Source: Gelidibacter salicanalis (GTDB taxonomy: Bacteria; Bacteroidota; Bacteroidia; Flavobacteriales; Flavobacteriaceae). From it: DNA of 64,000 bases. Shown one piece after another: positions 1 to 7,836 of this stretch; within the stretch, counting starts at the first letter, position 1; every line of letters begins with the position of its first letter. The notes below the pieces were generated by a model, which was not told where the DNA came from, ran no database searches, and was given only the letters and a program-made list of their open reading frames with translations. Position numbers and translations under genes: made by a program. Location of the stretch: contig NZ_JAEHJZ010000032.1 in NCBI RefSeq assembly GCF_016469035.1, forward strand, positions 62,001-126,000. The letters are read 5' to 3'.

Positions 1-2419
1 AAGCAGTAATTCGAGATTGGTCAGGTGCTCTGCCCACTAATCCAAAATCATTGGTTAATAGGAAATTGCTGTCTCCATTTATTTTTGTAATTTCATTCTT
101 GTTGGTAGAGAACGTGCCATTCATTCCATAGTTTAACTTTCCAACTTTTCCTCTATGACCAAGTGCAAGCTCAAACCCTGTGTTGACCATATTGCCAACG
201 TTAAGGATAACCTGAGCATTTTCTCCACCCCCAGCAGATGGTGGTAAAAATATAGGGAAGAGCATATCATCATTGGTGGAGTAATAATAATCTGCCGCTA
301 TGGTCAACTTGTTTTTAAATAATGATAAATCAATACCAAAATTGGTTTGGGTCCTTGTTTCCCATTTTAGTAATTCGTTAGCAAAATCTTCTTGGATAAC
401 GCCCAATTTTATTGTCTCAGCATCGGCCGTAGGATTATAGCCAAAATAGTTGATGTCCGTAGTTAACGTAGGATCAAAAGCATAAGACCGTGTTCTGTCA
501 ACACCTGAAGTTCCTTGAGATATTCTAAATCTAAAACTATTTACAGAAGATTTCAGCTTTTCCCAAAATGGTTCTTCGTCGATGTTCCATGCTGCTGCAA
601 CAGCAGGAAAAGTTCCCCATTGTTCTGTTAAAGCGCTAAATTTCGAGGAGCCATCCCTTCTTAAACTTGAGCTAAATGTATATCTACCTTTATAAGTGTA
701 TTGTATTCTTGCTAAAACACCCATACTTGTGTCTGTATAATCAAAACCTGAAGAGACACTTTGAGTTCCTGTTGCCAAATCTAATACGGTGCTACCTTTT
801 AGCGTAACACCTGCCCGTCTTGCAGAAAATGCTTCACTTATATTTTTACCAGCGGTAACAAATCCTGTAAATGTAAATTCATGGTCTTCATTAATAACAG
901 ATTCATAAGTGGCTCCAATTTCTGCAAGGGAATTGGTCGTAAATCGGGTTCTATTATCTATATAACTATTTTCAGGTTGACTTTGTAATACGCCTAGAGT
1001 ATTAAAAATTTCAGTGTAAGGTCTTATGATTTTACCAATACTGTTTATTTTTGTAATTCCTAAATTGGTGGTTAAGGTTAAATTATCTAAAAGCTTATAG
1101 CTAATATTTGTAGACGCATTAACTCTCGTAGTTTTATCATTATTGGTGGTTCTTAAACTCTCTAAAACCCATCCTAGTCTTATAACATCATCTCCTCCCT
1201 GTTCTAGGTTGTCAATGATATTTAAATCTAAACCATTTTGAGTTGGTCGGTAAATAATAGCTTGAGACAAAAGATTATTTTGAGGAATGTCTCTCTCTTC
1301 AAAACTTAATCCTAAACTTGTTTGAACACGGAGCTTATTTTTTTCATAAACAGTGTTAGCTCTCATATTTAATCGTTCAAACCCAGAATTAATTTGAAGT
1401 CCTTCTTCATTAAAGTACCCTAAACTAACGTTGTAATTTATTTCTTCAGTACCGCCAGAAATTGTTAAATTATGGTTTTGAATGGCAGCTTGATCAACAA
1501 ATACTAGATTATTAATATCTGTTTCATTTTGGAATTGAAGTGGTTGTTGAAGAATTTGAAGATTTACATCTTCCGGAAGGTTTCCATTAACATTAAAACT
1601 TTGAATAACATCAAAATAGGTCTGCTCGACTGAGTTCATCAATGGAACAGCTTTCCGTCTATCCTGAACGGCATAACTGAAGCTTGAACGTACTTGCAAC
1701 GAACCAGGTCGTCCTTTTTTTGTAGTAATAAGAATAACACCTGTGGCACCTCTAACTCCATAAATAGCTGTCGAGGCTGCATCTCTCAGAACTACTAGAG
1801 ATTCAATATCTGATGGTGGGATGTTAGGATTACCATTTTGTGCAATGCCATCAACAACGTATAGAGGAGTGTTGTCGTTGAGTGACGTGATACCTCTAAC
1901 TAATATTTCAGATTCACCACCTGGGGTGGATGAAGAAACTATATTTACACCAGCAACTTGTCCTTGCAGAGCAGACCCCAAATCAGGAGATACGACCCTT
2001 GTAATTTCTTCTGCAGTTAATTGGGTTAGTGCCCCAGTAACTTCCTTCTTTTTTACGGTTCCGTACCCTATGACCACAACCTCATCCAAACCTTCTAATT
2101 TTTCCAACAATACCACATTTAATGTTGCACTTTTGACTTTTAAAGAAGTTTCTTGATAACCAACATAACTGAAAGATAAAACATCTCCAATGGCGGCTTG
2201 AATAGTGTAATTCCCATCGAAATCACTTGCAGTTCCTGTGGTAGTTCCTTGTATGACTATTGTAACACCAGGAACAGGTAAGCCGTCTTCACCAGTGACT
2301 GTACCTTGAATTGTTATCGCATTATTTTGAGCTGATAGACCCCCATGTAAAATTAAAAACAAAATCAGCAAACATTGACTCAAAGCGTTTTTAGTAACTA
2401 ATATTCTTTTTACTTTCAT
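1..2419 (-). CDS. SusC-like TonB-dependent outer-membrane receptor (N-terminal 806 aa; runs off left edge)
   Basis: Outer-membrane porin that, with a SusD lipoprotein, imports oligosaccharides using TonB energy. I read it from the ATG whose first base is 2419: signal peptide ending near LSAQ, then a carboxypeptidase-regulatory-like domain (GTVTGEDGLPVPGVTIVIQG, SDFDGNYTI), then a plug domain (DEVVVIGYG, LYVVDGI, AAIYGVRGATGVILITTKKG-like block) and the start of the beta-barrel (RRDGSSKF, PAVAAAWNIDEEPFWE). The frame stays open to base 2, so the C-terminal part, usually about 200 more residues, and any partner susD lie beyond the left edge. It is a different gene from the complete susC at 7837 and is read in the opposite direction. 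A good TTTG/TAacTTTG promoter lies just upstream and a tandem RGGTAAW-type site further up. Confidence 0.93.
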   Translation of the reverse strand, partial: MKVKRILVTKNALSQCLLILFLILHGGLSAQNNAITIQGTVTGEDGLPVPGVTIVIQGTTTGTASDFDGNYTIQAAIGDVLSFSYVGYQETSLKVKSATLNVVLLEKLEGLDEVVVIGYGTVKKKEVTGALTQLTAEEITRVVSPDLGSALQGQVAGVNIVSSSTPGGESEILVRGITSLNDNTPLYVVDGIAQNGNPNIPPSDIESLVVLRDAASTAIYGVRGATGVILITTKKGRPGSLQVRSSFSYAVQDRRKAVPLMNSVEQTYFDVIQSFNVNGNLPEDVNLQILQQPLQFQNETDINNLVFVDQAAIQNHNLTISGGTEEINYNVSLGYFNEEGLQINSGFERLNMRANTVYEKNKLRVQTSLGLSFEERDIPQNNLLSQAIIYRPTQNGLDLNIIDNLEQGGDDVIRLGWVLESLRTTNNDKTTRVNASTNISYKLLDNLTLTTNLGITKINSIGKIIRPYTEIFNTLGVLQSQPENSYIDNRTRFTTNSLAEIGATYESVINEDHEFTFTGFVTAGKNISEAFSARRAGVTLKGSTVLDLATGTQSVSSGFDYTDTSMGVLARIQYTYKGRYTFSSSLRRDGSSKFSALTEQWGTFPAVAAAWNIDEEPFWEKLKSSVNSFRFRISQGTSGVDRTRSYAFDPTLTTDINYFGYNPTADAETIKLGVIQEDFANELLKWETRTQTNFGIDLSLFKNKLTIAADYYYSTNDDMLFPIFLPPSAGGGENAQVILNVGNMVNTGFELALGHRGKVGKLNYGMNGTFSTNKNEITKINGDSNFLLTNDFGLVGRAPDQSRITA

Positions 2420-2445
2420 ATGTTTTAAGTTTAATTTAGTTGCAA

Positions 2446-2475
2446 CAAAGTTATTTTGATCTATAAGGTCTCAAA
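2446..2475 (-). promoter_or_regulatory. Bacteroidota-type sigma promoter for the partial susC
   Basis: On the minus strand TTTG (2475-2472) is followed after 18 bases by TAACTTTG (2453-2446), a full match to the TTTG / TAnnTTTG consensus of Bacteroidota housekeeping promoters. Transcription would start near 2440, leaving a leader of about 20 bases before the ATG at 2419. Confidence 0.6.
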
Positions 2476-2546
2476 ATCATTATTGTGAGTTATCTATTCC
2501 TGATAAAGTAAAATTAAGTGTTATAGAAAAATAATTAACGTTAATA

Positions 2547-2574
2547 TTTACCCTTTGCTTCTCCAATTTTACCC
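2547..2574 (-). promoter_or_regulatory. Tandem GGGTAAA direct repeat, 21-bp spacing (site A)
   Basis: Two identical heptamers, TTTACCC on the plus strand at 2547-2553 and 2568-2574, sit exactly 21 bp apart and read GGGTAAA toward the partial susC. The same arrangement precedes the GH16, the second susC and the first sulfatase operon. Here the best -7 box (2446-2453) is about 94 bp away rather than 30-32; a weaker TTACTTTA box at 2503-2510 is 37 bp away. Likely activator site; the regulator is inferred. Confidence 0.5.
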
Positions 2575-2674
2575 TTATAGGAAATAAAAGATCAAATCCA
2601 AGTTTGTAGCTATCGCTTTGATATTTATGTATTTATATTGGATTATTTAAGTAATCATACTTGATAATGCACGC

Positions 2675-2914
2675 TTCCCTAAAAATTTTGGATTGAATTA
2701 TCAATAATATTTTTCGACGGATTTACTGGCTAAGCTTAAGCGTGAATTTCATTTTCCATAGATGCCAAATCCTTCGTTTATTTCATAGTTTTTTGTTTGG
2801 TTGTTGGTCGAGGCATATATGATAGTCTTATTTTAAATGTCTTAAAGTGAACTATATATTAGCATAATTTTGAGTTCACTCAAGCATTTAGTATCAGCCT
2901 AAATATTTATGTTT
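2675..2914. other. Non-coding stretch between the partial susC promoter region and the GH16 operon terminator
   Basis: No reading frame, repeat or recognisable relic was found here. The sequence is AT-rich and lies between the upstream region of the minus-strand susC and the terminator of the operon at 3007-4424. Confidence 0.5.
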
Positions 2915-2970
2915 AAAAATAAAAAGTGTAAAATATAGAACAAATGATCCTTGTCTCTATTTTACACTTT
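2915..2970 (-). terminator. Hairpin terminator of the GH16/small-protein operon
   Basis: AAAGTGTAAAATA (2923-2935) pairs perfectly with TATTTTACACTTT (2958-2970). Read on the minus strand the stem is followed by a T-rich run, as in an intrinsic terminator, 36 bases after the stop of the small gene at 3007. Confidence 0.65.
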
Positions 2971-3006
2971 ATAACTTACTTAAAAACATGTGTTGATAAG
3001 CTTTCC

Positions 3007-3366
3007 TTATTTAACTTGTTTCAGTTCTGCGCGCATTCTAGTTAAAAAAGGCTCTAATTCATCATATTGTATTCCAGTCAATTTAATTAATGCATTGTTA
3101 AAATTTTTACTTGCTTCTTGCGTTTTTGATATTTTATCTGCAGAAGTAATGTCTCCACTTTTTTCTTGTTTGGTAGCCTCTCCGTACGCCACAACCATTG
3201 CCGTTCTTATAACTTTAAGCTCATCTTGTTGCAGTTTGTTTAAATTGTACTCTTTTGTGGCAGCTTCAACAAAATATTTATTTTGTCTTTCTTGGTGTTT
3301 GCTTTGTGAGTAAGTTGCTGTAAATGTAATTGCGAGTAATAATGTTAGAATAATTTTTTTCATCAT
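3007..3366 (-). CDS. Small secreted helical protein, unknown function
   Basis: About 119 aa: an N-terminal signal peptide (MMKKIILTLLL...TATYSQ) followed by a highly charged, predicted helical mature part (QDELKVIRTAMVVAYGEA, DELEPFLTRMRAELKQVK). I recognise no family. An upstream in-frame ATG at 3414 would add 16 residues ahead of the signal peptide and overlap the preceding gene, so the start at 3366 (or the next codon, 3363) is preferred. It lies 35 bases after the GH16 gene on the same strand and shares its terminator, so it is probably co-transcribed. A periplasmic helper or binding role is possible but unsupported. Confidence 0.6.
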   Translation of the reverse strand: MMKKIILTLLLAITFTATYSQSKHQERQNKYFVEAATKEYNLNKLQQDELKVIRTAMVVAYGEATKQEKSGDITSADKISKTQEASKNFNNALIKLTGIQYDELEPFLTRMRAELKQVK

Positions 3367-3401
3367 ATTAATATTAAATGTTATACTTAGTTTACTGATT
3401 A

Positions 3402-4424
3402 TTATTTTTGCCAAACCCTGATATATTCTATTTCAAAATCTACCACACCATCATCTTTCTTATCGTCAGGACTCTTAGCTTCTAATTCTTCCTTACTTTT
3501 TGGAATGTCATGCCATGGAAATACTTCTTGGTCAAGCCATAAGCTGATGGGTTTAGTGGCTACATAGCCATTATAGTCATCAGGTAAATTAAGTTCTTTT
3601 CGGTTTTGTTTGACCCATGAGGTGACCTCATCTGCCGTTACAGAAGAAAATAATTGACCATCTATATAATACTTTACACCATTTTCATCCCATTCAATAC
3701 CCCAAATATGAAAATCGTCAGCAACCCTAAAACCTACATCCTTCATTTCTGTATAGGTTGGTTTTCCTGTAAGTGGCTTTTCCCAATCTCTTATTGACCA
3801 CCATAATTGACTATCAAGATGAGATTTACTTGGATTTGAAGAACCTCCATAAAGTTCAAAAAAATCAATTTCCAATTTTTTACCCATAGCCCAAAAAGCA
3901 CTTGAAATTGGTGCATCTGCAGCTTTACTTTTAATTTCGATGTAGCCATATGTAAACTCGTTTCTGCCTATAAAGCACGCTGTAGTTATATTCTCGTATG
4001 GTAAGGCTTCCCCAAATACAGGTGTCTTTATTTCTTCACTAAATGGAAAATCTGGTTCCCAACGTGTTTCTAAAATGAGTTTTCCGTTTTCTAAACGGTA
4101 ATTTCTACCTGAAAACTGGGAAGGAGCGCGCCCTTTCCATACCGTTTTATTTGGTTTGTCTGGGTGTATGTAAAAGGGTTTGTCGTTTTCAAATTTCCCG
4201 ACGATGTACCATTTGTCCTCATCAATTGACGAAGCGTTAAACTCATCACTTATCTCTGGATTAAGTGTCCAATTTCCCAAATTGGCAGGGTCAGAGAATG
4301 GATAAACAATTATGTTTGTACCTGTACTAGTTTGGGTGATGCTTTTATTATTTCCACAAGTTAACAGGAGAAAAAAAATGGCAATTGCTACATATGCAAT
4401 ATTGAAATGTTGGGTAAATTTCAT
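3402..4424 (-). CDS. GH16 family galactan hydrolase, lipoprotein (carrageenase/furcellaranase/porphyranase-like)
   Basis: Beta-jelly-roll GH16 enzyme expected to cleave internal beta-galactosidic bonds of a sulfated galactan at the cell surface. The 340-aa protein has a lipoprotein signal (FLLLTC, Cys23), a conserved YPFSDPANLGNW start and SDEFN block, WKGRAPSQF near residues 96-104, and the catalytic motif LEIDFFELYG, with E185 as candidate nucleophile, D187 and E190 as acid/base. The six-residue ExDxxE form is that of the agarase, porphyranase and kappa-carrageenase branch rather than the shorter laminarinase form. It ends in the usual FEIEYIRVWQ strand. It is related to the GH16 at 14550 (shared WKGRAPSQF, FRxADDFHxxGxEW) but lacks that protein's C-terminal module. 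It is transcribed away from dgoK under a tandem RGGTAAW site. The substrate subfamily cannot be fixed by eye. Confidence 0.88.
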   Translation of the reverse strand: MKFTQHFNIAYVAIAIFFLLLTCGNNKSITQTSTGTNIIVYPFSDPANLGNWTLNPEISDEFNASSIDEDKWYIVGKFENDKPFYIHPDKPNKTVWKGRAPSQFSGRNYRLENGKLILETRWEPDFPFSEEIKTPVFGEALPYENITTACFIGRNEFTYGYIEIKSKAADAPISSAFWAMGKKLEIDFFELYGGSSNPSKSHLDSQLWWSIRDWEKPLTGKPTYTEMKDVGFRVADDFHIWGIEWDENGVKYYIDGQLFSSVTADEVTSWVKQNRKELNLPDDYNGYVATKPISLWLDQEVFPWHDIPKSKEELEAKSPDDKKDDGVVDFEIEYIRVWQK

Positions 4425-4456
4425 GATAATATATTAATTAGAAACAATGATTTTTA

Positions 4457-4521
4457 CAAAGTAATTAGAAAAGAAAAGAATACTATTCTTAAAATTTACC
4501 TGTTGATAAGCAAAAATTACC
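4457..4521 (-). promoter_or_regulatory. Activator-type promoter of the GH16 gene: tandem site B plus -7 box
   Basis: On the minus strand GGTAAT (4521-4516) and GGTAAA (4500-4495) are 21 bp apart and are followed 31 bases later by TACTTTG (4463-4457), a -7-like box. No TTTG -33 element stands at the usual distance, so the promoter looks activator-dependent. A start near 4450 would leave a short leader before the ATG at 4424. Confidence 0.5.
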
Positions 4522-4600
4522 TTTTGAAATAAAAAGGTAAAATAATGCAACATGAGGATAATAGATACTATCTAATAGTGTTCATTTATACAGTTCTTTG
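4517..4600 (+). promoter_or_regulatory. Probable dgoK promoter and shared divergent operator
   Basis: A 9-bp inverted repeat, TTACCTTTT (4517-4525) and AAAAGGTAA (4532-4540), joins the distal half-site of the leftward GH16 promoter to a rightward half-site AGGTAAAAT. A second, weaker rightward copy (AGGATAAT, 4555-4562) follows at 20 bp, and TTCTTTG (4594-4600) lies about 31 bases beyond it, matching the layout of the other sites. One operator may therefore serve both the GH16 and dgoK directions. Confidence 0.4.
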
Positions 4601-4684
4601 ACAATAATGAGTTTTGAATTGTACATAATTTTTATCAATTAAACAGATTGGTTTTTTTACAGTTAAGACTAGAAACATTCAAAT

Positions 4685-5635
4685 ATGGAAATCCCGGAAT
4701 ATTTTATCAGTTGTGATTGGGGAACAAGCAATTTTAGGCTAAGAGTTGTTCATGCAATTTCTTTGGACGTTATAAATGAAATTATAACCAATCAAGGTGT
4801 TAAAAAAGTTTACGATCAATATACAGCACAAAATGAATTATGCCAATTTGATTTTTTTTCTGACTACATAATAAGTCAAATTAAAGTTTTGCCAATCAAA
4901 CATCAAAATCATGTGATTATTTGTTCGGGCATGGCATCCTCTAGTATTGGCCTTTATGAATTGGATTATGTCAACATGCCAATTAAAGCAGATGGAAAGG
5001 ATTTAGAAATAAAGATGCTGCAATTAAAAAATCACTTTGAACTTTTACTAATTTCGGGAATTAAAGATTCACAAGGCGTAATGAGAGGGGAGGAGACGCA
5101 AGCCATTGGATTTGAAGAGCATCTTCAATCCTACGATGAAGGTATTTTACTTTTACCTGGTACACATAGTAAGCATCTCTTATATAAGGAAGGTCATTTT
5201 ATTGAACTCAAAAGTTTTATGACCGGAGAGCTTTTTGAAATTCTCTCTCAAATAAGCATATTGTCTAATTCAATTATTAAGGAAGATACAGAACAAATTT
5301 CTGAAGGTCCTTTTTTAGAAGGCGTAAAATTAGGGAGTCAAGGAAAACTTTCTTCAAGTCTCTTTTCAATTAGAGTGAATGATTTATTCGGGAAATCCAC
5401 CAAAGCTGAAAATTATTTTTATTTAAGTGGCTTATTGATTGGTGATGAATTGGCATATTTGAAAAATGAAACTAAAAAGATATTTTTAGCCGCTCCGTAT
5501 CCACTTTCCAAGCTGTACAAAATAGCATTGGACCATATTATTGGTGCAGGTAATTATATGTTCTTAGATGATGAAATAGTTGAAAAAGCCGTGTTAGTTG
5601 GTCAAAAGAAAATACTAGAATATTATGAAAAGTAA
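4685..5635 (+). CDS. dgoK: 2-dehydro-3-deoxygalactonokinase (DgoK family)
   Basis: Phosphorylates 2-keto-3-deoxygalactonate with ATP in the cytoplasm, the next-to-last step of galactonate and 3,6-anhydro-D-galactose breakdown. The 316-aa protein has the family's N-terminal nucleotide-binding motif CDWGTSNFRLR (residues 10-20), the block VIICSGMASSSIGLYEL, MRGEETQAIGF, LLPGTHSKH and SGLLIGDEL. It has no signal peptide, and its length is normal. It overlaps the aldolase gene dgoA by 11 bases, so the two are translationally coupled, and an AraC regulator follows. In carrageenan-degrading Zobellia the corresponding kinase and aldolase sit beside an AraC regulator, which supports the pathway role here. 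Confidence 0.85.
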   Translation: MEIPEYFISCDWGTSNFRLRVVHAISLDVINEIITNQGVKKVYDQYTAQNELCQFDFFSDYIISQIKVLPIKHQNHVIICSGMASSSIGLYELDYVNMPIKADGKDLEIKMLQLKNHFELLLISGIKDSQGVMRGEETQAIGFEEHLQSYDEGILLLPGTHSKHLLYKEGHFIELKSFMTGELFEILSQISILSNSIIKEDTEQISEGPFLEGVKLGSQGKLSSSLFSIRVNDLFGKSTKAENYFYLSGLLIGDELAYLKNETKKIFLAAPYPLSKLYKIALDHIIGAGNYMFLDDEIVEKAVLVGQKKILEYYEK

Positions 5636-6269
5636 AACATCCTTTAATTGGGACTTATATAAAAAAGCTCCAATAGTTGGCATTGTAAGGAACGCCCCTC
5701 TAGAAACAATTTTGAAAATTGCTGAAACCTATTTAGAGGCCAACTTATATACCATAGAAATTACAATGAATACAGAAGGAGCCATCAATATCATTAGGGT
5801 TCTTCGCAAAGAGTTTCCAACTCTAAATGTTGGTGCAGGAACCGTTTGTTCTAAAGATGATCTAAATAATGCATTAAGTGCAGGAGCGCAATTTATTGTA
5901 ACTCCCATAATAAATGAAGAGGTCATTAAAAGTACTGTTTCACAAAATATACCAATATTTCCTGGGGCATATACACCAACAGAAATTTATAAGGCTTGGA
6001 GCCTTGGAGCATCCGCTGTAAAAGTATTTCCTGCAACTCAATTAGGTACTCAGTATTTAAAAGATGTGATGGGCCCATTGAACCAGATAAAATTACTGCC
6101 CACAGGAGGTGTGTCAATACATAATATTAAATCTTTCTTTGAGGCAGGTGCTATTGGTGTAGGCATGGGCAGCTCTTTGCTTAATACAAAATTGATACAG
6201 AATGGTGATTTTATTGGTCTTAAAAATCATTTTCAGAGTATAAAAAATGAGATTAAAGATTATGTGTAA
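5625..6269 (+). CDS. dgoA: 2-dehydro-3-deoxy-6-phosphogalactonate (KDPG/KDPGal) aldolase
   Basis: Class I aldolase that splits 2-keto-3-deoxy-6-phosphogalactonate into pyruvate and glyceraldehyde 3-phosphate. The 214-aa cytoplasmic protein shows the family landmarks: PIVGIVR (16-22), catalytic Glu45 in YTIEITMNT, GAGTV (70-74), FPGAYTPTEI, the Schiff-base lysine K133 in SAVKVFPA, and the phosphate-binding end PTGGVS and GVGMGSSL. It overlaps the end of dgoK by 11 bases. KDPG and KDPGal aldolases look alike; pairing with DgoK in a galactan locus favours the galacto form. Confidence 0.87.
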   Translation: MKSKTSFNWDLYKKAPIVGIVRNAPLETILKIAETYLEANLYTIEITMNTEGAINIIRVLRKEFPTLNVGAGTVCSKDDLNNALSAGAQFIVTPIINEEVIKSTVSQNIPIFPGAYTPTEIYKAWSLGASAVKVFPATQLGTQYLKDVMGPLNQIKLLPTGGVSIHNIKSFFEAGAIGVGMGSSLLNTKLIQNGDFIGLKNHFQSIKNEIKDYV

Positions 6270-6352
6270 AGACATTTTTTTAACAATTTAATGGATATAT
6301 AGCAGTTTTTTTGACAATTTAGTATTCAATTTCGTTATTATTGAAAAATAAC

Positions 6353-6360
6353 TATCTTTG
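6353..6360 (+). promoter_or_regulatory. -7 box placed for leaderless transcription of the AraC gene
   Basis: TATCTTTG is an exact TAnnTTTG match whose last base is only 5 bases from the ATG at 6366. A start point at the normal distance would fall on or next to the start codon. A -33 element is poor (only TTTCG near 6330). Confidence 0.4.
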
Positions 6361-6365
6361 GTTTT

Positions 6366-7223
6366 ATGAAGCTCGTGTTAAAAAACGCCGATACAAATGC
6401 TTATAAGAAATTAAGTGTCTCAAGAAGGATTCTTCCCTGTTTAGATGTCGCATGGCATTATCATCCTGAATTTGAACTTATTTATATAACCAAGAGTAAT
6501 GGACTACGTTTTGTAGGCGATAGCGTCTCAGCATTTCAACCAGGAGACTTAGTTTTGGTGGGGTCTTATTTGCCACATCTTTGGAGAAATGATCCTTCTT
6601 ATTACAAGGAAGATAGCACGGAAGAAGTGGAAACAATTATAACAAAATTCACCATAGATTTTCTAGGCAATGAGATATTCAAACTACCTGATTTCATTGA
6701 AATCAAGAAACTCTTAGATAAATCAAAATTCGGGATTTGTTTTGGCGTAGAAACAAGTTTGGCGCTTCATAATGAAATTGTAAACTTGCCTAACCTATCG
6801 TCCGTTGAGCAATACATAAAAATCTTGACTATTTTGCAGAAGTTATCATTGACAGATGATATTAGCATTTTATCATCTTCAGACATGAGACAATCAACCA
6901 CAGAAAGTTCTGAGCGTATAGATACGGTGTTAAGATATATTTCCGATAATTACGCCGCAAATATAGGGCTTGACGATATTGCTGATGTGGCGTGCATGAC
7001 TACTAATTCTTTTTGTCGGTTTTTCAAGAAAACAACAAATAAATCGTTCACCCAATTTCTAAATGAGGTGCGAATCAAAAATGCTTCGCGTCTATTAGTA
7101 CAAGATGACATTTCTGTATCTTCAGTTTGCTACGCTGTTGGATATAACTCCATAACCAATTTCAATAAGCAATTTAAGCAAATAATGGGGGTTACACCCA
7201 AAAGTTTCCGAGAAGCTATTTAG
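6366..7223 (+). CDS. AraC-family transcriptional regulator with N-terminal cupin
   Basis: Probable sugar-responsive regulator of the locus. The 285-aa protein has an N-terminal cupin half (AWHYHPEFELIYI, FQPGDLVLVGSYLPHLWRND; roughly residues 25-80) and a C-terminal double helix-turn-helix (residues about 180-285): IGLDDIADVACMTTNSFCRF, FTQFLNEVRIKNASRLL, SVSSVCYAVGYNSITNFNKQ and the closing MGVTPKSFRE. It is an ordinary cytoplasmic AraC, not the HTCS type. It lies 96 bases after dgoA and upstream of susC. In Zobellia galactanivorans an AraC-family gene beside the anhydrogalactose catabolic genes controls carrageenan use; the analogous role here is inferred, as is its binding to the 21-bp tandem sites. 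Confidence 0.88.
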   Translation: MKLVLKNADTNAYKKLSVSRRILPCLDVAWHYHPEFELIYITKSNGLRFVGDSVSAFQPGDLVLVGSYLPHLWRNDPSYYKEDSTEEVETIITKFTIDFLGNEIFKLPDFIEIKKLLDKSKFGICFGVETSLALHNEIVNLPNLSSVEQYIKILTILQKLSLTDDISILSSSDMRQSTTESSERIDTVLRYISDNYAANIGLDDIADVACMTTNSFCRFFKKTTNKSFTQFLNEVRIKNASRLLVQDDISVSSVCYAVGYNSITNFNKQFKQIMGVTPKSFREAI

Positions 7224-7572
7224 GTTCTCACTTACCTAAGAAATATCGAACTTTCTACGCTCAATACATTTATTAACAGAATGTGAAATGTAATTTTATA
7301 TCATCGTGCGTCTGGTGAAAAAGAGATTGCGAAGAACCCTTCGAGATTTAACATAATTATCTTCATAATTGAATGTGTTCAATTATCAATGTGTTCTGCA
7401 TTTCAACTTTGTTTCTCAAGATCAGAGATAATATAAACATGTTTATATCATTTCACTTTTTTATAATTTTTAGTGTTGGCAAAATATAGGAAGGTTTACT
7501 CTATTCTATTTATATCCAATACAATATTTCTACTGTCCATTTAACATTTTTAGTTTCAAATTATTAAAAACT
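7224..7572. other. Intergenic region upstream of susC with an 18-bp palindrome
   Basis: No gene is visible. It contains the perfect palindrome ATATAAACATGTTTATAT at 7431-7448 and two copies of AATGTGTTC (7372-7380, 7388-7396). These may be operator elements; nothing in the sequence ties them to a known regulator. Confidence 0.5.
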
Positions 7573-7638
7573 GGGTAAAATTATAAGATTCTAGGGTAAT
7601 TTAGAATGTTTTTTTATAAAACCCTTATGTTAATTTTG
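7573..7638 (+). promoter_or_regulatory. Activator-type promoter of susC-susD: tandem site C plus -7 box
   Basis: GGGTAAA (7573-7579) and GGGTAAT (7594-7600) are 21 bp apart. Thirty bases after the second copy comes TAATTTTG (7631-7638), a perfect TAnnTTTG box, with no TTTG at the -33 position. The predicted start near 7645 gives a leader of about 190 bases. Confidence 0.6.
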
Positions 7639-7758
7639 TGTTAAGCGCTTTCTTATTCTAATTTGACGCGAACTAATAAATAATTATTTAACTACTTAAA
7701 ATCAAACAATTAATGATATAAACATCTCAAAAGTAATCAACGAAATCATTTCAATAAA

Positions 7759-7788
7759 AATCGGAAAATGGTGGTTCATTTCCCGATT
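7759..7788 (+). promoter_or_regulatory. Hairpin in the susC mRNA leader
   Basis: AATCGGAAAATG (7759-7770) pairs with CATTTCCCGATT (7777-7788) at 11 of 12 positions around a six-base loop, 48 bases before the susC ATG. There is no U-tract after it, so it is not a plain terminator; a role in leader stability or translation control is possible. Confidence 0.45.
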
Positions 7789-7836
7789 GGTTCAAATGAT
7801 TAAAACTTAATTCAATCCTTTATTCAAAACAAAAAT

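Noticed and set aside
1821-2156. Plus-strand 111-codon frame inside the partial susC
   Set aside because: It is antisense to the well-conserved plug domain of the TonB-dependent receptor and has no features of its own.
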